Source of the DNA: Hyphomicrobiales bacterium
GTDB lineage: Bacteria > Pseudomonadota > Alphaproteobacteria > Rhizobiales > Rhizobiaceae
Reading direction: 5' to 3'
DNA length: 64,000 nucleotides
Assembly: GCA_900472575.1 (NCBI GenBank)
Contig: UCIV01000014.1
Span: 92,682-156,681, forward strand
A program made the translations under genes and the position numbers. Of the stretch, positions 18,164 through 26,688 are shown in pieces (position 1 is the stretch's first letter; every line of letters begins with the position of its first letter). The notes beneath the pieces were generated by a model, which ran no database searches, was not told where the DNA came from, and saw only the letters and a list, made by a program, of their open reading frames with translations.

Positions 18164-18903
18164 CGATCGAGATCGACAATCTGCGTATCAGCTTCGTTGG
18201 CCGCGAAGTCGTCAAGGGCGTGTCCTTCAACGTTGCCAAGGGCGCAAGCTTCGGCATCGTCGGTGAAAGCGGTTCGGGCAAGTCCACCGTTCTGCGCGCC
18301 ATGGCCGGCCTCAACAACGACTGGTCCGGTCGTATCGCCTTTTCCGGCGAAGATGCCCCGCTGTTTCGCCCGCCGGCCTTCTTCCGCAAGGTGCAGATGG
18401 TGTTCCAAGACCCCTACGGTTCGCTGCACCCGCGCCAGACGATTGACCGCATCCTGTCGGAACTGCCGCTCGTGCACGGCATGGACAATATCGACGACCG
18501 CATCGCCAAGGTGCTGTCGGCCGTTGCCCTGCCGCAGACCGCGCGATTCCGTTATCCGCACCAGCTTTCGGGCGGCCAGCGCCAGCGCGTCGCAATCGCT
18601 CGCGCCCTGATCGCAGAACCGGAAGTTTTGCTGCTCGATGAGCCGACTTCGGCGCTCGACGTCTCGGTTCAGGCAGAAATCCTCAACCTTCTGGCTGATC
18701 TTCGCGCAGAGCGGAACCTCACCTATGTGATGGTCAGCCACAATCTCAGCGTCATCGCGCATCTTTGTACTGAGGTCGGTGTGATGATCGATGGCCACAT
18801 GGTTGAACAGGTAACTGCCGAGGACCTGAGACTCGGTAATGTCAATCACGCTCATACCCGCGAATTGCGCAGTCTGAGCGTGGAGCTCGAAGAACCGGCC
18901 TGA
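18160..18903 (+). CDS. Peptide ABC transporter ATP-binding protein (DppF type)
   Basis: 247-aa ATPase from the ATG at 18160 (ATGA overlap with the preceding stop). A GTG three codons earlier is a less likely start. Motifs are Walker A (GESGSGKST), Q-loop ([12 protein letters not shown]), signature ([15 protein letters not shown]), Walker B ([12 protein letters not shown]) and H-loop (MVSHNLSV). Like its partner it is short, lacking much of the C-terminal oligopeptide-transporter domain. It completes a five-gene importer. Confidence 0.92.
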   Translation: MTIEIDNLRISFVGREVVKGVSFNVAKGASFGIVGESGSGKSTVLRAMAGLNNDWSGRIAFSGEDAPLFRPPAFFRKVQMVFQDPYGSLHPRQTIDRILSELPLVHGMDNIDDRIAKVLSAVALPQTARFRYPHQLSGGQRQRVAIARALIAEPEVLLLDEPTSALDVSVQAEILNLLADLRAERNLTYVMVSHNLSVIAHLCTEVGVMIDGHMVEQVTAEDLRLGNVNHAHTRELRSLSVELEEPA

Positions 18904-18906
18904 CCT

Positions 18907-18986
18907 ACGCATCGACCCGAGAACCGGTACGGTTTTCGGAAAGTACGATGCGTCACGAAAGTGCTACAGCGCCATTGCGGCGCTGT
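18907..18986. repeat. Rhizobial intergenic palindromic element (RIME-like)
   Basis: Nested inverted repeats lie between two genes. The outer arms ACGCATCG (18907-18914) and CGATGCGT (18946-18953) enclose CGAGAACCG (18918-18926) and CGGTTTTCG (18930-18938), which pair with one mismatch. A separate perfect hairpin ACAGCGCC-ATTGC-GGCGCTGT follows (18966-18986). The layout and the 'cgatgcgt' motif resemble the short dispersed palindromic elements common in Rhizobiaceae intergenic regions. The family name is from memory, not a search. Confidence 0.5.
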
Positions 18987-19039
18987 GGAGGGTTCTGGCG
19001 GACCCGGTCCGGTTCTAGAGCAGTAAGTGGAGAAGCGAG

Positions 19040-20545
19040 ATGTCGATCACGGCCAACTGGGATAAAGCGCAACAAGCTGTCAGAAAATTCACTGACGGAT
19101 GGGGTGCGGACCAGCCCGGTGGTGCAGTGATCGGCTTCGACGCTCATGGCATCCGTTTTGCCGAAGCCGGCGGCGTCGAAAGCCTCTCCACCATGGCGCC
19201 TTTCGGCGCCGATACGGTCGTGCGTTACGCCTCCGTCACCAAACACGCTTTCTGTGCGATGGTCCTATCACACCCGGAAGCAATCTCCCTCGACGACAAG
19301 CTTGGCCAGCATCTGCCCGAGCTTCAGGAGCCGATCGCAAGTGTCACGGTCGCCCGCGCACTGGACATGAGCGGCGGCCTGCCCGACACGCGCGAATGCC
19401 TCTCCCTTCTCGGCCTCTCGGTCTATACCGAAACCAAGGCCGGCCCGCTGATGGAGTTTCTCGCCCGCCAGACGCGCCTGAACTACGAAGCCGGAACCGA
19501 AGTTTCCTATTCCAATACCGGTTATCGCCTCGTCGAGACGGCCCTTGAACGCAAGGGCCTGTTCTTCCGAGATTTCATCCGTGATGCGGGCACAAAGGCC
19601 GGCGCCACGCTCGATGCCCCCGATGTCTGGAACGATCCCGTGGCCGGTCTCGTACCGGGCTACTGGCACGATGGCGAAAAATGGCAGCTCTCCGCCGCCG
19701 GCCTGCATATCTCCGCCTCCGGCAGTATGACCGGCAGCGCCACAAGCCTCGCCAACTGGCTGCGACTCCTGCTGTCCGGAAACGCGCCCTTCGCTGGCAC
19801 GCTTGCCCGCCTTGCCGCCCCCCGCACCCTGAAAGATGGGGCCGAAAGCGGCTACGGCCTCGGCATCTGCCGCACTGTGCTGGATGGTCACGAATTCACC
19901 GGCCATGGTGGCTCGCATCCCGGCTACAAGACCTATTTCCTTCTCGATCAGGCAAACCAGACCGGTTTCGTCATCGTCTCCAACCGCGAGGACACCAATG
20001 GCAGCAAGATCGCGCAGGCAGCCATGGCCGCGCTGTTCGGCCTTGCCCTGCCCGTCCCCTCCTCTGCCTTAAAGGATGGTCTTTACGTCACCGAAACCGG
20101 TCCTTTCTGGATCGAGGTCAAGGGCTCCAGCGTCAACTGGCTAGACGCCGATACCGCAGCTTATGAGGACGAAGACGGTTATACCTCGTCCTTCTCCGCC
20201 ACGTCTCCCATGCGCCTGAAGATGGATGGCACAGCGATCGTCGGCCAGATTGGCTACCCCGCCCGCCGCCTCCACCCGGCTGTCGATACGGGCGTCCCGG
20301 CATCGCTTTCCGGCCGCTGGTTTTCCGATGAAGGCGCGACGTTCGAGATCGACGGCGAAACCCTCGTCATGGGTGTCGGCCCGGTCCGTCACCGCATGCC
20401 GATGACCGCGCTCGGCAACGGCCGCTTCCTCTTCACCCTGAAGGATGGCCCCTGGACGAAGCGTGTCTGCCTGCATCTCCTATCCGAAAGCCGCCTCGAA
20501 CTGGTTCTGTCACGCGCGAGAATGATCGAATATAACCGCGCCTGA
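19040..20545 (+). CDS. D-aminopeptidase (DAP-like serine beta-lactamase family)
   Basis: 501-aa protein of the penicillin-recognising serine hydrolase fold, close in length and layout to D-aminopeptidase DAP of Ochrobactrum (about 520 aa). Active-site motifs are SVTK (Ser65, Lys68), YSN (Tyr157-Asn159) and HGG (His289-Gly291). The histidine form of the third motif is typical of DAP rather than of KTG-type penicillin-binding proteins. Residues about 330-500 form the two C-terminal beta-barrel domains. No signal peptide is seen. DAP releases N-terminal D-amino acids (D-Ala, D-Ser) from peptides. GGAGAAG precedes the ATG. The neighbours DmpA-like peptidase and D-amino-acid transaminase support this role. 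Confidence 0.88.
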   Translation: MSITANWDKAQQAVRKFTDGWGADQPGGAVIGFDAHGIRFAEAGGVESLSTMAPFGADTVVRYASVTKHAFCAMVLSHPEAISLDDKLGQHLPELQEPIASVTVARALDMSGGLPDTRECLSLLGLSVYTETKAGPLMEFLARQTRLNYEAGTEVSYSNTGYRLVETALERKGLFFRDFIRDAGTKAGATLDAPDVWNDPVAGLVPGYWHDGEKWQLSAAGLHISASGSMTGSATSLANWLRLLLSGNAPFAGTLARLAAPRTLKDGAESGYGLGICRTVLDGHEFTGHGGSHPGYKTYFLLDQANQTGFVIVSNREDTNGSKIAQAAMAALFGLALPVPSSALKDGLYVTETGPFWIEVKGSSVNWLDADTAAYEDEDGYTSSFSATSPMRLKMDGTAIVGQIGYPARRLHPAVDTGVPASLSGRWFSDEGATFEIDGETLVMGVGPVRHRMPMTALGNGRFLFTLKDGPWTKRVCLHLLSESRLELVLSRARMIEYNRA

Positions 20546-20653
20546 CGGCAGCGTACTGACACAGTCGCATTCCAAAAGCATGATCTGCTGATTGCATTTT
20601 GCCGTCATTCGGACCAATGGAAGACCGCAGCCGGTTTTGCATTGGAGTTCGCC

Positions 20654-21538
20654 GTGGAAGTCAAATGGCTTGAAGATTTTCTGGCGCTGGCGCAGACGCT
20701 GAACTTTTCCAAGGCTGCAGACGAGCGCAACGTCACCCAATCCGCATTCAGCCGCCGCATAAAGCAGCTCGAAGCCTGGGTCGGAACCAGCCTCATCGAC
20801 CGCGCCACCTATCCTTCACGCCTGACCGAAGCCGGCAAGCGTTTCGTGCCGATCGCCGAGCAGACGCTGCAAAATCTCTATCAGGCCCGCCGCAATCTGC
20901 AGCATGAGGAAGGCAATGACGCCCGCACCGTGACGCTGACGGCGCTCCACACGCTGTCCTTCACCTTCTTTCCGGATTGGCTGACGGATCTTAGCGCCAA
21001 GCTCGGACCGATCGTTTCCCACATGCGGCCGGATTCCGGCAGCATGGAAGAAAACTTGAATTCCCTGATCGACGGCGATTCCGATTTTCTGCTGACCTAC
21101 CAGAACCTGCATGTGCCGATGTTGCTCGATCCGCAATTCGAACATCATACGCTCGGGGCAGAAACGATCATCCCCGTCAGCGCCCCGGATAAGCAAGGCG
21201 CGCCGCTTCACCAGGTCGAGGCGGGCTTCGCACATGTAAGCTATCAAAAAACGTCGTTCTTCGGTCAGTTGATGGCCGGTGCCCTGGCAACACGCCTGCC
21301 GACGGACAATCGCGTCCATGTCGGCAGCCATTCCATCGGCCTGAAAAGCATGGTCCTGGCGGGCTGGGGCGTGGCATGGATGCCGGAAAGCCTCGCCAAT
21401 GCGGAGCTGGCGGACGGAAGACTTGTCCGCGCAGCAGAAAATGACTGGGATATCGAGGTCGAAATCCGCCTCTATCGCTCGAAGGAAAACCGGCGGCCCA
21501 TCGTCAAACGCATATGGGAGACATTGGCCGCCGGCTGA
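20654..21538 (+). CDS. LysR-family transcriptional regulator
   Basis: 294-aa LysR regulator with an N-terminal winged helix (MEVKWLEDFLALAQTLNFSKAADERNVTQSAFSRRIKQLE) and an effector-binding domain from about residue 90. The GTG at 20654 is chosen because TTGGAG lies 8 nt upstream and the family begins there. A TTG at 20642 is also in frame. It sits between the D-aminopeptidase gene and the convergent transaminase-DmpA pair, so it is the likely regulator of the D-peptide cluster. Confidence 0.9.
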   Translation: MEVKWLEDFLALAQTLNFSKAADERNVTQSAFSRRIKQLEAWVGTSLIDRATYPSRLTEAGKRFVPIAEQTLQNLYQARRNLQHEEGNDARTVTLTALHTLSFTFFPDWLTDLSAKLGPIVSHMRPDSGSMEENLNSLIDGDSDFLLTYQNLHVPMLLDPQFEHHTLGAETIIPVSAPDKQGAPLHQVEAGFAHVSYQKTSFFGQLMAGALATRLPTDNRVHVGSHSIGLKSMVLAGWGVAWMPESLANAELADGRLVRAAENDWDIEVEIRLYRSKENRRPIVKRIWETLAAG

Positions 21539-21586
21539 TGTTCTTGGCAATTCCAATTTCCGAAATCGCCTGAAACAACGAAATGC

Positions 21587-22453
21587 TTAGACCGCCGTGC
21601 GGCGGGCATTGTCCATGTAGAGCTTGCGCAGACGCGTAAACATCGGGCCGGGCTTGCCGTCACCGACAGGCTTGCCGTCGATCGATGTGATCGGCACGAT
21701 GAAGTTGGAAGCGCTGGTGAGGCAGGCTTCGCGCGCCGCCATGGCTTCCTCGACGGTGAACAGACGCTCCTCGACGGCCAGCCCCTGCTCGCGGGCAAGT
21801 TCGAGCACGGCCAGACGCGTGCAGCCCGGCAGGATGGCGTTGCCATTGCCACGCGTAACGATCTTGTCGTCATTGGTGATGATATAGGCGGTCGACGACG
21901 CACCTTCGGTAACGAAACCATCCTGAACCATCCAGGCCTCGTCGCAGCCTTCCGCCTTGGCGATACGCTTGGCGAGAACCTGCGGCAAAAGGCACACGGT
22001 CTTGATATCGCGGCGTTCCCAGCGCTGGTCCGGCACGACCTTGACCTTCAGGCCCTTCTCGACAGCGGCCACATGTTCCAGCGTCTTTGCCTGCGTGAAC
22101 AGCAGAAGCGTCGGCTCGAGGTTTTCCGAATAGAGGAAATTCCGGTCTTCGGCGCCGCGCGTGTATTGCAGGTAGATGACACCCTCGGTCAGCTTGTTAT
22201 CTTCGACCAGACGCTTTTCGATAGCAACGATCTCGTCGGTCGAGATCGGCAGATGACCTCCGATTTCGCGCACACTGCGCTCCAGGCGCGTCATATGCAG
22301 CGGGCTGTCGATCAACTTGCTGTCCAGCACGGCCGTGACTTCATAAATACCGTCACCGAAAAGAAAACCGCGATCGAAGATCGACACATGGGCTTCGTTC
22401 TCGGGCAGGAAAGCACCGTTCAGATAGACGATGCGGGGTGCGTTGGCGGACAT
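21587..22453 (-). CDS. dat: D-amino-acid transaminase (D-alanine aminotransferase), fold type IV
   Basis: 288-aa PLP enzyme of the class IV aminotransferases. It shows FDRGFLFGDGIYEV (residues 26-39), the substrate-carboxylate motif TRGAEDR (98-104), the PLP lysine Lys151 in RRDIKTVCLLPQ, and EGASS followed by a GNAILPGCTR segment. This pattern favours D-amino-acid transaminase over branched-chain or aminodeoxychorismate enzymes. It would convert D-amino acids released by the adjacent peptidases to 2-oxo acids using 2-oxoglutarate or pyruvate. It lies 30 bp downstream of the DmpA-like gene in a leftward pair. Confidence 0.87.
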   Translation of the reverse strand: MSANAPRIVYLNGAFLPENEAHVSIFDRGFLFGDGIYEVTAVLDSKLIDSPLHMTRLERSVREIGGHLPISTDEIVAIEKRLVEDNKLTEGVIYLQYTRGAEDRNFLYSENLEPTLLLFTQAKTLEHVAAVEKGLKVKVVPDQRWERRDIKTVCLLPQVLAKRIAKAEGCDEAWMVQDGFVTEGASSTAYIITNDDKIVTRGNGNAILPGCTRLAVLELAREQGLAVEERLFTVEEAMAAREACLTSASNFIVPITSIDGKPVGDGKPGPMFTRLRKLYMDNARRTAV

Positions 22454-22483
22454 GGAAACTCCGTTGGACTGTATGGAAAAAGA

Positions 22484-23533
22484 TCAGCGACGCTTGAGAG
22501 CATCGAGAGAAATGGCATGAATGGTCGAAGGTTTGTTCGTCCCGGCATTGTAGCCATGGGTCGTTGTCGCCATCGTCATCGAATTGAGGATCGCTTCCTC
22601 GGCAGCCTCGATCACGGCTTCGAAGAGCGGCGAGACGACATCGTTGGAAAGAACCGGATAGTTGGCGACCGCCTTGCGGCGCGCGGGCGTGCGGCGCACC
22701 TCTTCGGCAGTGGAGAATGCCAGCGCATAATCGCCCGAGCCGTTGCTGAGTGCAGCGCCCGTGCGCGCCAGCCCGCCAAAGCAACGCTCGGCAAGCCGTT
22801 TCAGATTGCGCGAGCAGAGCGGCGCATCGGTCGCCACGATCATCACGATCGAGCCGTCCTTGTCATGCGCGCCTTCCGCCTCATAAGGCTTGCCGGCGAC
22901 CGTAAGCTTGCCGCCGTAATTGGACTGAACCAGCACGCCGACCGTATAGTCGGCCCCACCCACTTTTACGACGCGCGAACTCGTGCCAATCCCGCCCTTG
23001 AGACCGAAGGCAACCGTACCGGTACCGGCGCCGATTGCCCCCTCTTCGACCGGACCTGTCTTCGCGTCAGCAAGCGCCGCCGCCATCTCGTCCACGGTGG
23101 GACGGGCAGCACGAATATCGTTCAGCCTTGAATCGTTGGTCTCGCCGACAACGGCATTCAGCGAGACGACACGCTCATTGCCCGCCTGTGCCAGCACATG
23201 CCGGTTGATCGCCTCGATGGCACGGCCGACACCGAGCGTATTGGTCAAGAGGATCGGCGTTTCGATCTCGCCAAGCTCGGCGATCTGCGTCGAACCCGCG
23301 AATTTGCCGAAACCGTTGAATACGGCGAGTGCTGCCGGCACCTTGTCCTGAAACAGATTGCCGGAATGCGGCAGGATGGCGGTCACACCCGTGCGCGTCC
23401 GCTCGCCTTCGACGCAGGTCACATGGCTAACGGCAATGCCCACGACATCGGTGATCGCGTTGAGCGTACCGGGCTCGTAATGGCCTATGGAAATCCCGAG
23501 ATCACGCAGGCGCGCACGATGTTCAATGGTCAT
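22484..23533 (-). CDS. P1-family aminopeptidase (DmpA/BapA type, self-cleaving)
   Basis: 349-aa N-terminal-nucleophile hydrolase of the DmpA family (peptidase S58). The precursor is expected to cut itself between Gly227 and Ser228 (KDGSIVMIVATDAPL), with Ser228 becoming the nucleophile. LVQSNYGGKL and ARTGAALSNGSGDYALAFST are other family segments. DmpA enzymes release N-terminal L- and D-residues, and BapA relatives cleave beta-peptides. The ATG at 23533 follows GGAAGA and gives family length. A GTG nine codons earlier is possible. It is the first gene of a leftward pair with the D-amino-acid transaminase. Confidence 0.9.
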   Translation of the reverse strand: MTIEHRARLRDLGISIGHYEPGTLNAITDVVGIAVSHVTCVEGERTRTGVTAILPHSGNLFQDKVPAALAVFNGFGKFAGSTQIAELGEIETPILLTNTLGVGRAIEAINRHVLAQAGNERVVSLNAVVGETNDSRLNDIRAARPTVDEMAAALADAKTGPVEEGAIGAGTGTVAFGLKGGIGTSSRVVKVGGADYTVGVLVQSNYGGKLTVAGKPYEAEGAHDKDGSIVMIVATDAPLCSRNLKRLAERCFGGLARTGAALSNGSGDYALAFSTAEEVRRTPARRKAVANYPVLSNDVVSPLFEAVIEAAEEAILNSMTMATTTHGYNAGTNKPSTIHAISLDALKRR

Positions 23534-23935
23534 TGAATGTCTTCCGGTCTTCGATTTCACCGAAGACTACTTCAGCCCGATGCGAACCGGCACAACAAAA
23601 ACGGAATAGTTTCAGACCGGCTTTGCAATAGAATATAGGGCCAAACATGCCACGCGGCTCGTTTGCCGAGACGGGTACGAGGAGGCGCTCTCCACATCTT
23701 CGGCACGTCAACCATCCCGACCTTGAGTGCTCCGGCATCAGGCCCGGCGCCGGTGATTGGGCCAACACCTGCGTCAAAAATAAAAAAATGTACACGTGTA
23801 CAAACTTGTCATCTCAGTGTTGTAGAGTGCTCCTAATGTCCGCCCCGTTCAGGATCAACTCCTTGCTTTACCGGCCGGATAACGCTGCATTCGACCAGCC
23901 CCGGAGAAAGCAAGATCGCTTATCGGGGATAAGTC
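23534..23935. other. Divergent intergenic region with LacI-type operator
   Basis: About 400 bp separates the leftward DmpA-like gene from the rightward ABC operon. No protein in it is convincing. The right part becomes AT-rich (a run of A residues at 23782-23788) and contains the palindrome at 23789-23802. Reading frames through it have no family resemblance. Confidence 0.6.
23789..23802. promoter_or_regulatory. 14-bp palindrome, candidate LacI-family operator
   Basis: TGTACACGTGTACA is a perfect palindrome with the central CG typical of LacI/GalR operators. It lies about 134 bp upstream of the binding-protein start and is followed by TTGTCA (23806-23811), which could be a -35 element. The operon encodes a LacI-type DNA-binding domain fused to a phosphodiesterase, the natural candidate to bind here. 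Confidence 0.6.
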
Positions 23936-25291
23936 ATGACCGTACTTCCACGTTTCACCTCCGCCGTCCTGGCGACGGTGCTGCTGGCTTCGACAGCAAC
24001 CTTTGCCATGGCCAAGGATGTCACGATTTCCGTTTGGGCAGGCGGCACCGGCCCGACCAATGATTACCGCATCGAGGCCATCAAAATGGCTGTCGACGTC
24101 GTTTCGCGTCAGGCAAAGATCAGCGGCGAGGATCTCACCATCAAGATCGAATCCCAGACCTGGACCGGCTGGGACGATTTCAAACAGGCCGTGACGCTGG
24201 CCGCCGAATCCGGCAAGGCACCGAACATCATCGTTTCCGGTCATGAAGATATCGGCCCCTGGTCGCAGTCCGGCCTTCTGCGCCCGATCGAAGACTATGT
24301 GGATTTCGACGCCTGGCCGCTCAACCAGCTTTACCCGAACCTGATCGACGTCTCGTCCTATGACGGCCGAATCTGGGGCATTCCGCAGGATGCCGAGGCG
24401 CGTCCCTTCTTCTTCTCCAAGTCGCATCTGAAGGCGATCGGTTATTCGGATGCCGATATCGAAGCGCTGCCGGCCAAGGTCGAAAGCGGCGAATACACGC
24501 TTTACTCCATGCTCGACGACGCGAAAAAAATGCAGGATGCCAAGGTCGTCGAACCGGGCAAGGGCTTCATGCCGCGCCCGAACAACGGCACCGACTACTG
24601 GCAGTTCTACCAGAGCTTCGGCGGCGAGATGGTCGACGCGGAATCCGGCAAGCTGGTTCTCGACCGTCAGGCACTGACCGGCATGTACCAGTTCTTCGTC
24701 GATGCGGTTGAAAAGGGCGTCGTTCCGGCCACCTATCTCGGCACGACCTGGGATACCTGGCACCAGGCCGTCGCCGGCGACAAGGCCGGCATCTGGCACG
24801 GCGGCACCTGGCACAAGGCCGAATGGGAAGCCAAATGGGGCCTGAAGGACTTCTTCGGCCAGATGCAGTACAGCCTGATCCCGGCCGGCAACGAAAAGGG
24901 TCGCGCCAACACGATCACGCATCCGTTGGTCTACCTGCTTTCGACCGGTGGTTCGGACGAGGATGCAACGCTTGCAGCCGAGCTGATCACCACGGCCTCC
25001 GAGCCCTATATCAATGCCCTACATGCGGTAAAATCGGGCCACCTCGCCATCGGCTCCGCCGAAGCGACAATCCCCTTCTACGCCAATGACCGCTGGACGA
25101 CAGTTGCCACCGAAGGCTTGCTGCCGAAGGCGAACGCCATTCCCAACAACAGTGATTTCGGCATCGTCTGGAAGGCCATGTACAAGGGGCTTGAAGCCTC
25201 CTGGACCAGGACCAATTCCGTCGCCGATGCCGTCAAGGCGGTCGAGACGGAAGTGCGCAACGCACTCGGCGACAAGATCGTCATCCGCTGA
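23936..25291 (+). CDS. ABC transporter solute-binding protein (MalE/UgpB type)
   Basis: 451-aa periplasmic binding protein with a Sec signal peptide (hydrophobic core LATVLLASTATFAMA, cleavage near AMAKDV, residue 26). The mature part is extracellular solute-binding family 1, with SVWAGGTGPTNDY near the start and many aromatic residues around GTTWDTWHQAVAGDKAGIWHGGTWHKAEW, likely lining the ligand pocket. It is the first gene of an operon with two permeases, an ATPase, a GDPD-LacI fusion and a phosphatase. Those enzymes suggest a glycerophosphodiester or polyol phosphate ligand (inference). Confidence 0.9.
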   Translation: MTVLPRFTSAVLATVLLASTATFAMAKDVTISVWAGGTGPTNDYRIEAIKMAVDVVSRQAKISGEDLTIKIESQTWTGWDDFKQAVTLAAESGKAPNIIVSGHEDIGPWSQSGLLRPIEDYVDFDAWPLNQLYPNLIDVSSYDGRIWGIPQDAEARPFFFSKSHLKAIGYSDADIEALPAKVESGEYTLYSMLDDAKKMQDAKVVEPGKGFMPRPNNGTDYWQFYQSFGGEMVDAESGKLVLDRQALTGMYQFFVDAVEKGVVPATYLGTTWDTWHQAVAGDKAGIWHGGTWHKAEWEAKWGLKDFFGQMQYSLIPAGNEKGRANTITHPLVYLLSTGGSDEDATLAAELITTASEPYINALHAVKSGHLAIGSAEATIPFYANDRWTTVATEGLLPKANAIPNNSDFGIVWKAMYKGLEASWTRTNSVADAVKAVETEVRNALGDKIVIR

Positions 25292-25303
25292 TCCGCTCCC
25301 TCC

Positions 25304-25329
25304 ACCGGGCGGCATAGCCGCCGCCCGGT
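25304..25329 (+). other. Stem-loop after binding-protein gene
   Basis: ACCGGGCGGC-ATAGCC-GCCGCCCGGT is a perfect 10-bp stem between the binding-protein stop and the first permease start, with no T-run. It probably stabilises the upstream message or partly attenuates transcription, allowing more binding protein than permease. Confidence 0.65.
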
Positions 25330-25353
25330 CCCTCTGCATACCTTCAGGTTCCC

Positions 25354-26676
25354 ATGCGCACCTCTTCGCCTCACAGGGCAAATCTTCTCGGCCTGGCTTT
25401 CATGACGCCGGCCATGGTTCTGCTGCTCGGCTTCTTCTTTCTGCCGGTCGTGCTGACCAGCGTCTTCGCTTTCACCAACATGAGCACGGCAACCGGCATT
25501 TCCGGCGGTTCGTATATCGTGACCGGCAATCTTCTGCGTTCGCTGACCGATGAGGGGCTGGACGCAAAAACGATCGAGGCACTCGGCCAGTCGAGCTACG
25601 TCATCGATCAGGCGGGGCTTGAAAAGGCCCGCGCAGCCGGCGTCGATGCGAAATTCATCACGGAAATCGGTGAACGGCTCAAGGATCGCTCCTTCACCAG
25701 CGCCTCCGCCTTCGAACGCGAACTGAAGACACTGCCGTCCCGCCCGACACGGGTGCGCGACCTGAAGATCGCCGCCGGCGCTTTCGAGCAATCGGTTCTC
25801 AACGTGCGTTACGCCAGCCGCGGCGAGATGGAAGCCGCACTTTTGCATATGCTCGAAAACCCGCCGCAAGGCGCGATCGAAAGGATCGCGACCGCAAGCT
25901 ATACCGGCTGGACCTGGACGACGGAAAATTTCAAGAACCTCCTGGTCGCCCCCGATACCTGGCGCATCGTCGGCAATACCGTCTTCTACGTGGTACTGAC
26001 CCTCGCCTTCAACGTTCTGGTCGGCCTGTTTCTGGCCATCACCACCTTCTATCTTCCTTCAGCCGGCTCCAGCTTCTTCAGCGTCTTGTGGCTGCTGCCG
26101 CGCATCACCCCGGTCGTGCTTTATGCGGTCATGTGGAAGTGGTTCACCTGGGAAGACGGTTTCGTTTTCAACATCGCCCAGGATCTCGGCCTTCCCGCTT
26201 TCAACTACATGAAGGGATCGGTCGCGAGCGCCTGGACGGTGGTCATCCTCGTCAACGGCTTTGTCGGCGCCTCCTTCGGCATGATCCTGTTTTCCGGCGC
26301 GCTGAAAGCCATTCCGGTGCAGCAGCTCTGGGCAAGCGACGTGGACGGCGCCTCGCGCTGGCAGCAGATCCGCTACATCATCCTGCCCCATATGCGCTGG
26401 CCGATCCTGTTCGTCACCAGCTACCAGACCCTCTCGCTCCTCTCCTCCTACGAGCAGATCTGGCTCACCACCAATGGCGGCCCCGGCAGCACGACGACGG
26501 TCTGGGCGCTCGAAGCCTTCAAGACCGCTCTCAACAATTACACCGGCAACCTGCAATACGGTCTGGGCGCAGCCATGGCCCTGATCCTCGTCGCCGTCGG
26601 TCTGGTCCTCTCCATCGTCTATCTCCGCCTTTTCCGCTTCGACGAGATGATGTCGAAGCCGAAGATCGAGTTTTAA
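25354..26676 (+). CDS. ABC transporter permease (MalF type) with large extra loop
   Basis: 440-aa permease, about 140-150 residues longer than the usual 290-300. After the first membrane segment (about residues 10-35) comes a hydrophilic stretch of roughly 150 residues (about 40-195), rich in Lys/Glu/Arg and with helical character (DEGLDAKTIEALGQSSYVID, then KARAAGVDAKFITEIGERL). The remaining membrane segments and the EAA-like loop (SDVDGASRWQQIRYIILPHMRW) follow. By topology the insert should be periplasmic, like the P2 loop of MalF, and could touch the binding protein. The partner genes follow directly. Confidence 0.9.
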   Translation: MRTSSPHRANLLGLAFMTPAMVLLLGFFFLPVVLTSVFAFTNMSTATGISGGSYIVTGNLLRSLTDEGLDAKTIEALGQSSYVIDQAGLEKARAAGVDAKFITEIGERLKDRSFTSASAFERELKTLPSRPTRVRDLKIAAGAFEQSVLNVRYASRGEMEAALLHMLENPPQGAIERIATASYTGWTWTTENFKNLLVAPDTWRIVGNTVFYVVLTLAFNVLVGLFLAITTFYLPSAGSSFFSVLWLLPRITPVVLYAVMWKWFTWEDGFVFNIAQDLGLPAFNYMKGSVASAWTVVILVNGFVGASFGMILFSGALKAIPVQQLWASDVDGASRWQQIRYIILPHMRWPILFVTSYQTLSLLSSYEQIWLTTNGGPGSTTTVWALEAFKTALNNYTGNLQYGLGAAMALILVAVGLVLSIVYLRLFRFDEMMSKPKIEF

Positions 26677-26688
26677 GGGAGGACGATC

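Noticed and set aside
23647..24063. A 138-codon frame spanning the intergenic region and the binding-protein start
   Set aside because: It runs into the signal peptide of the real gene in another frame and shows no conserved features.
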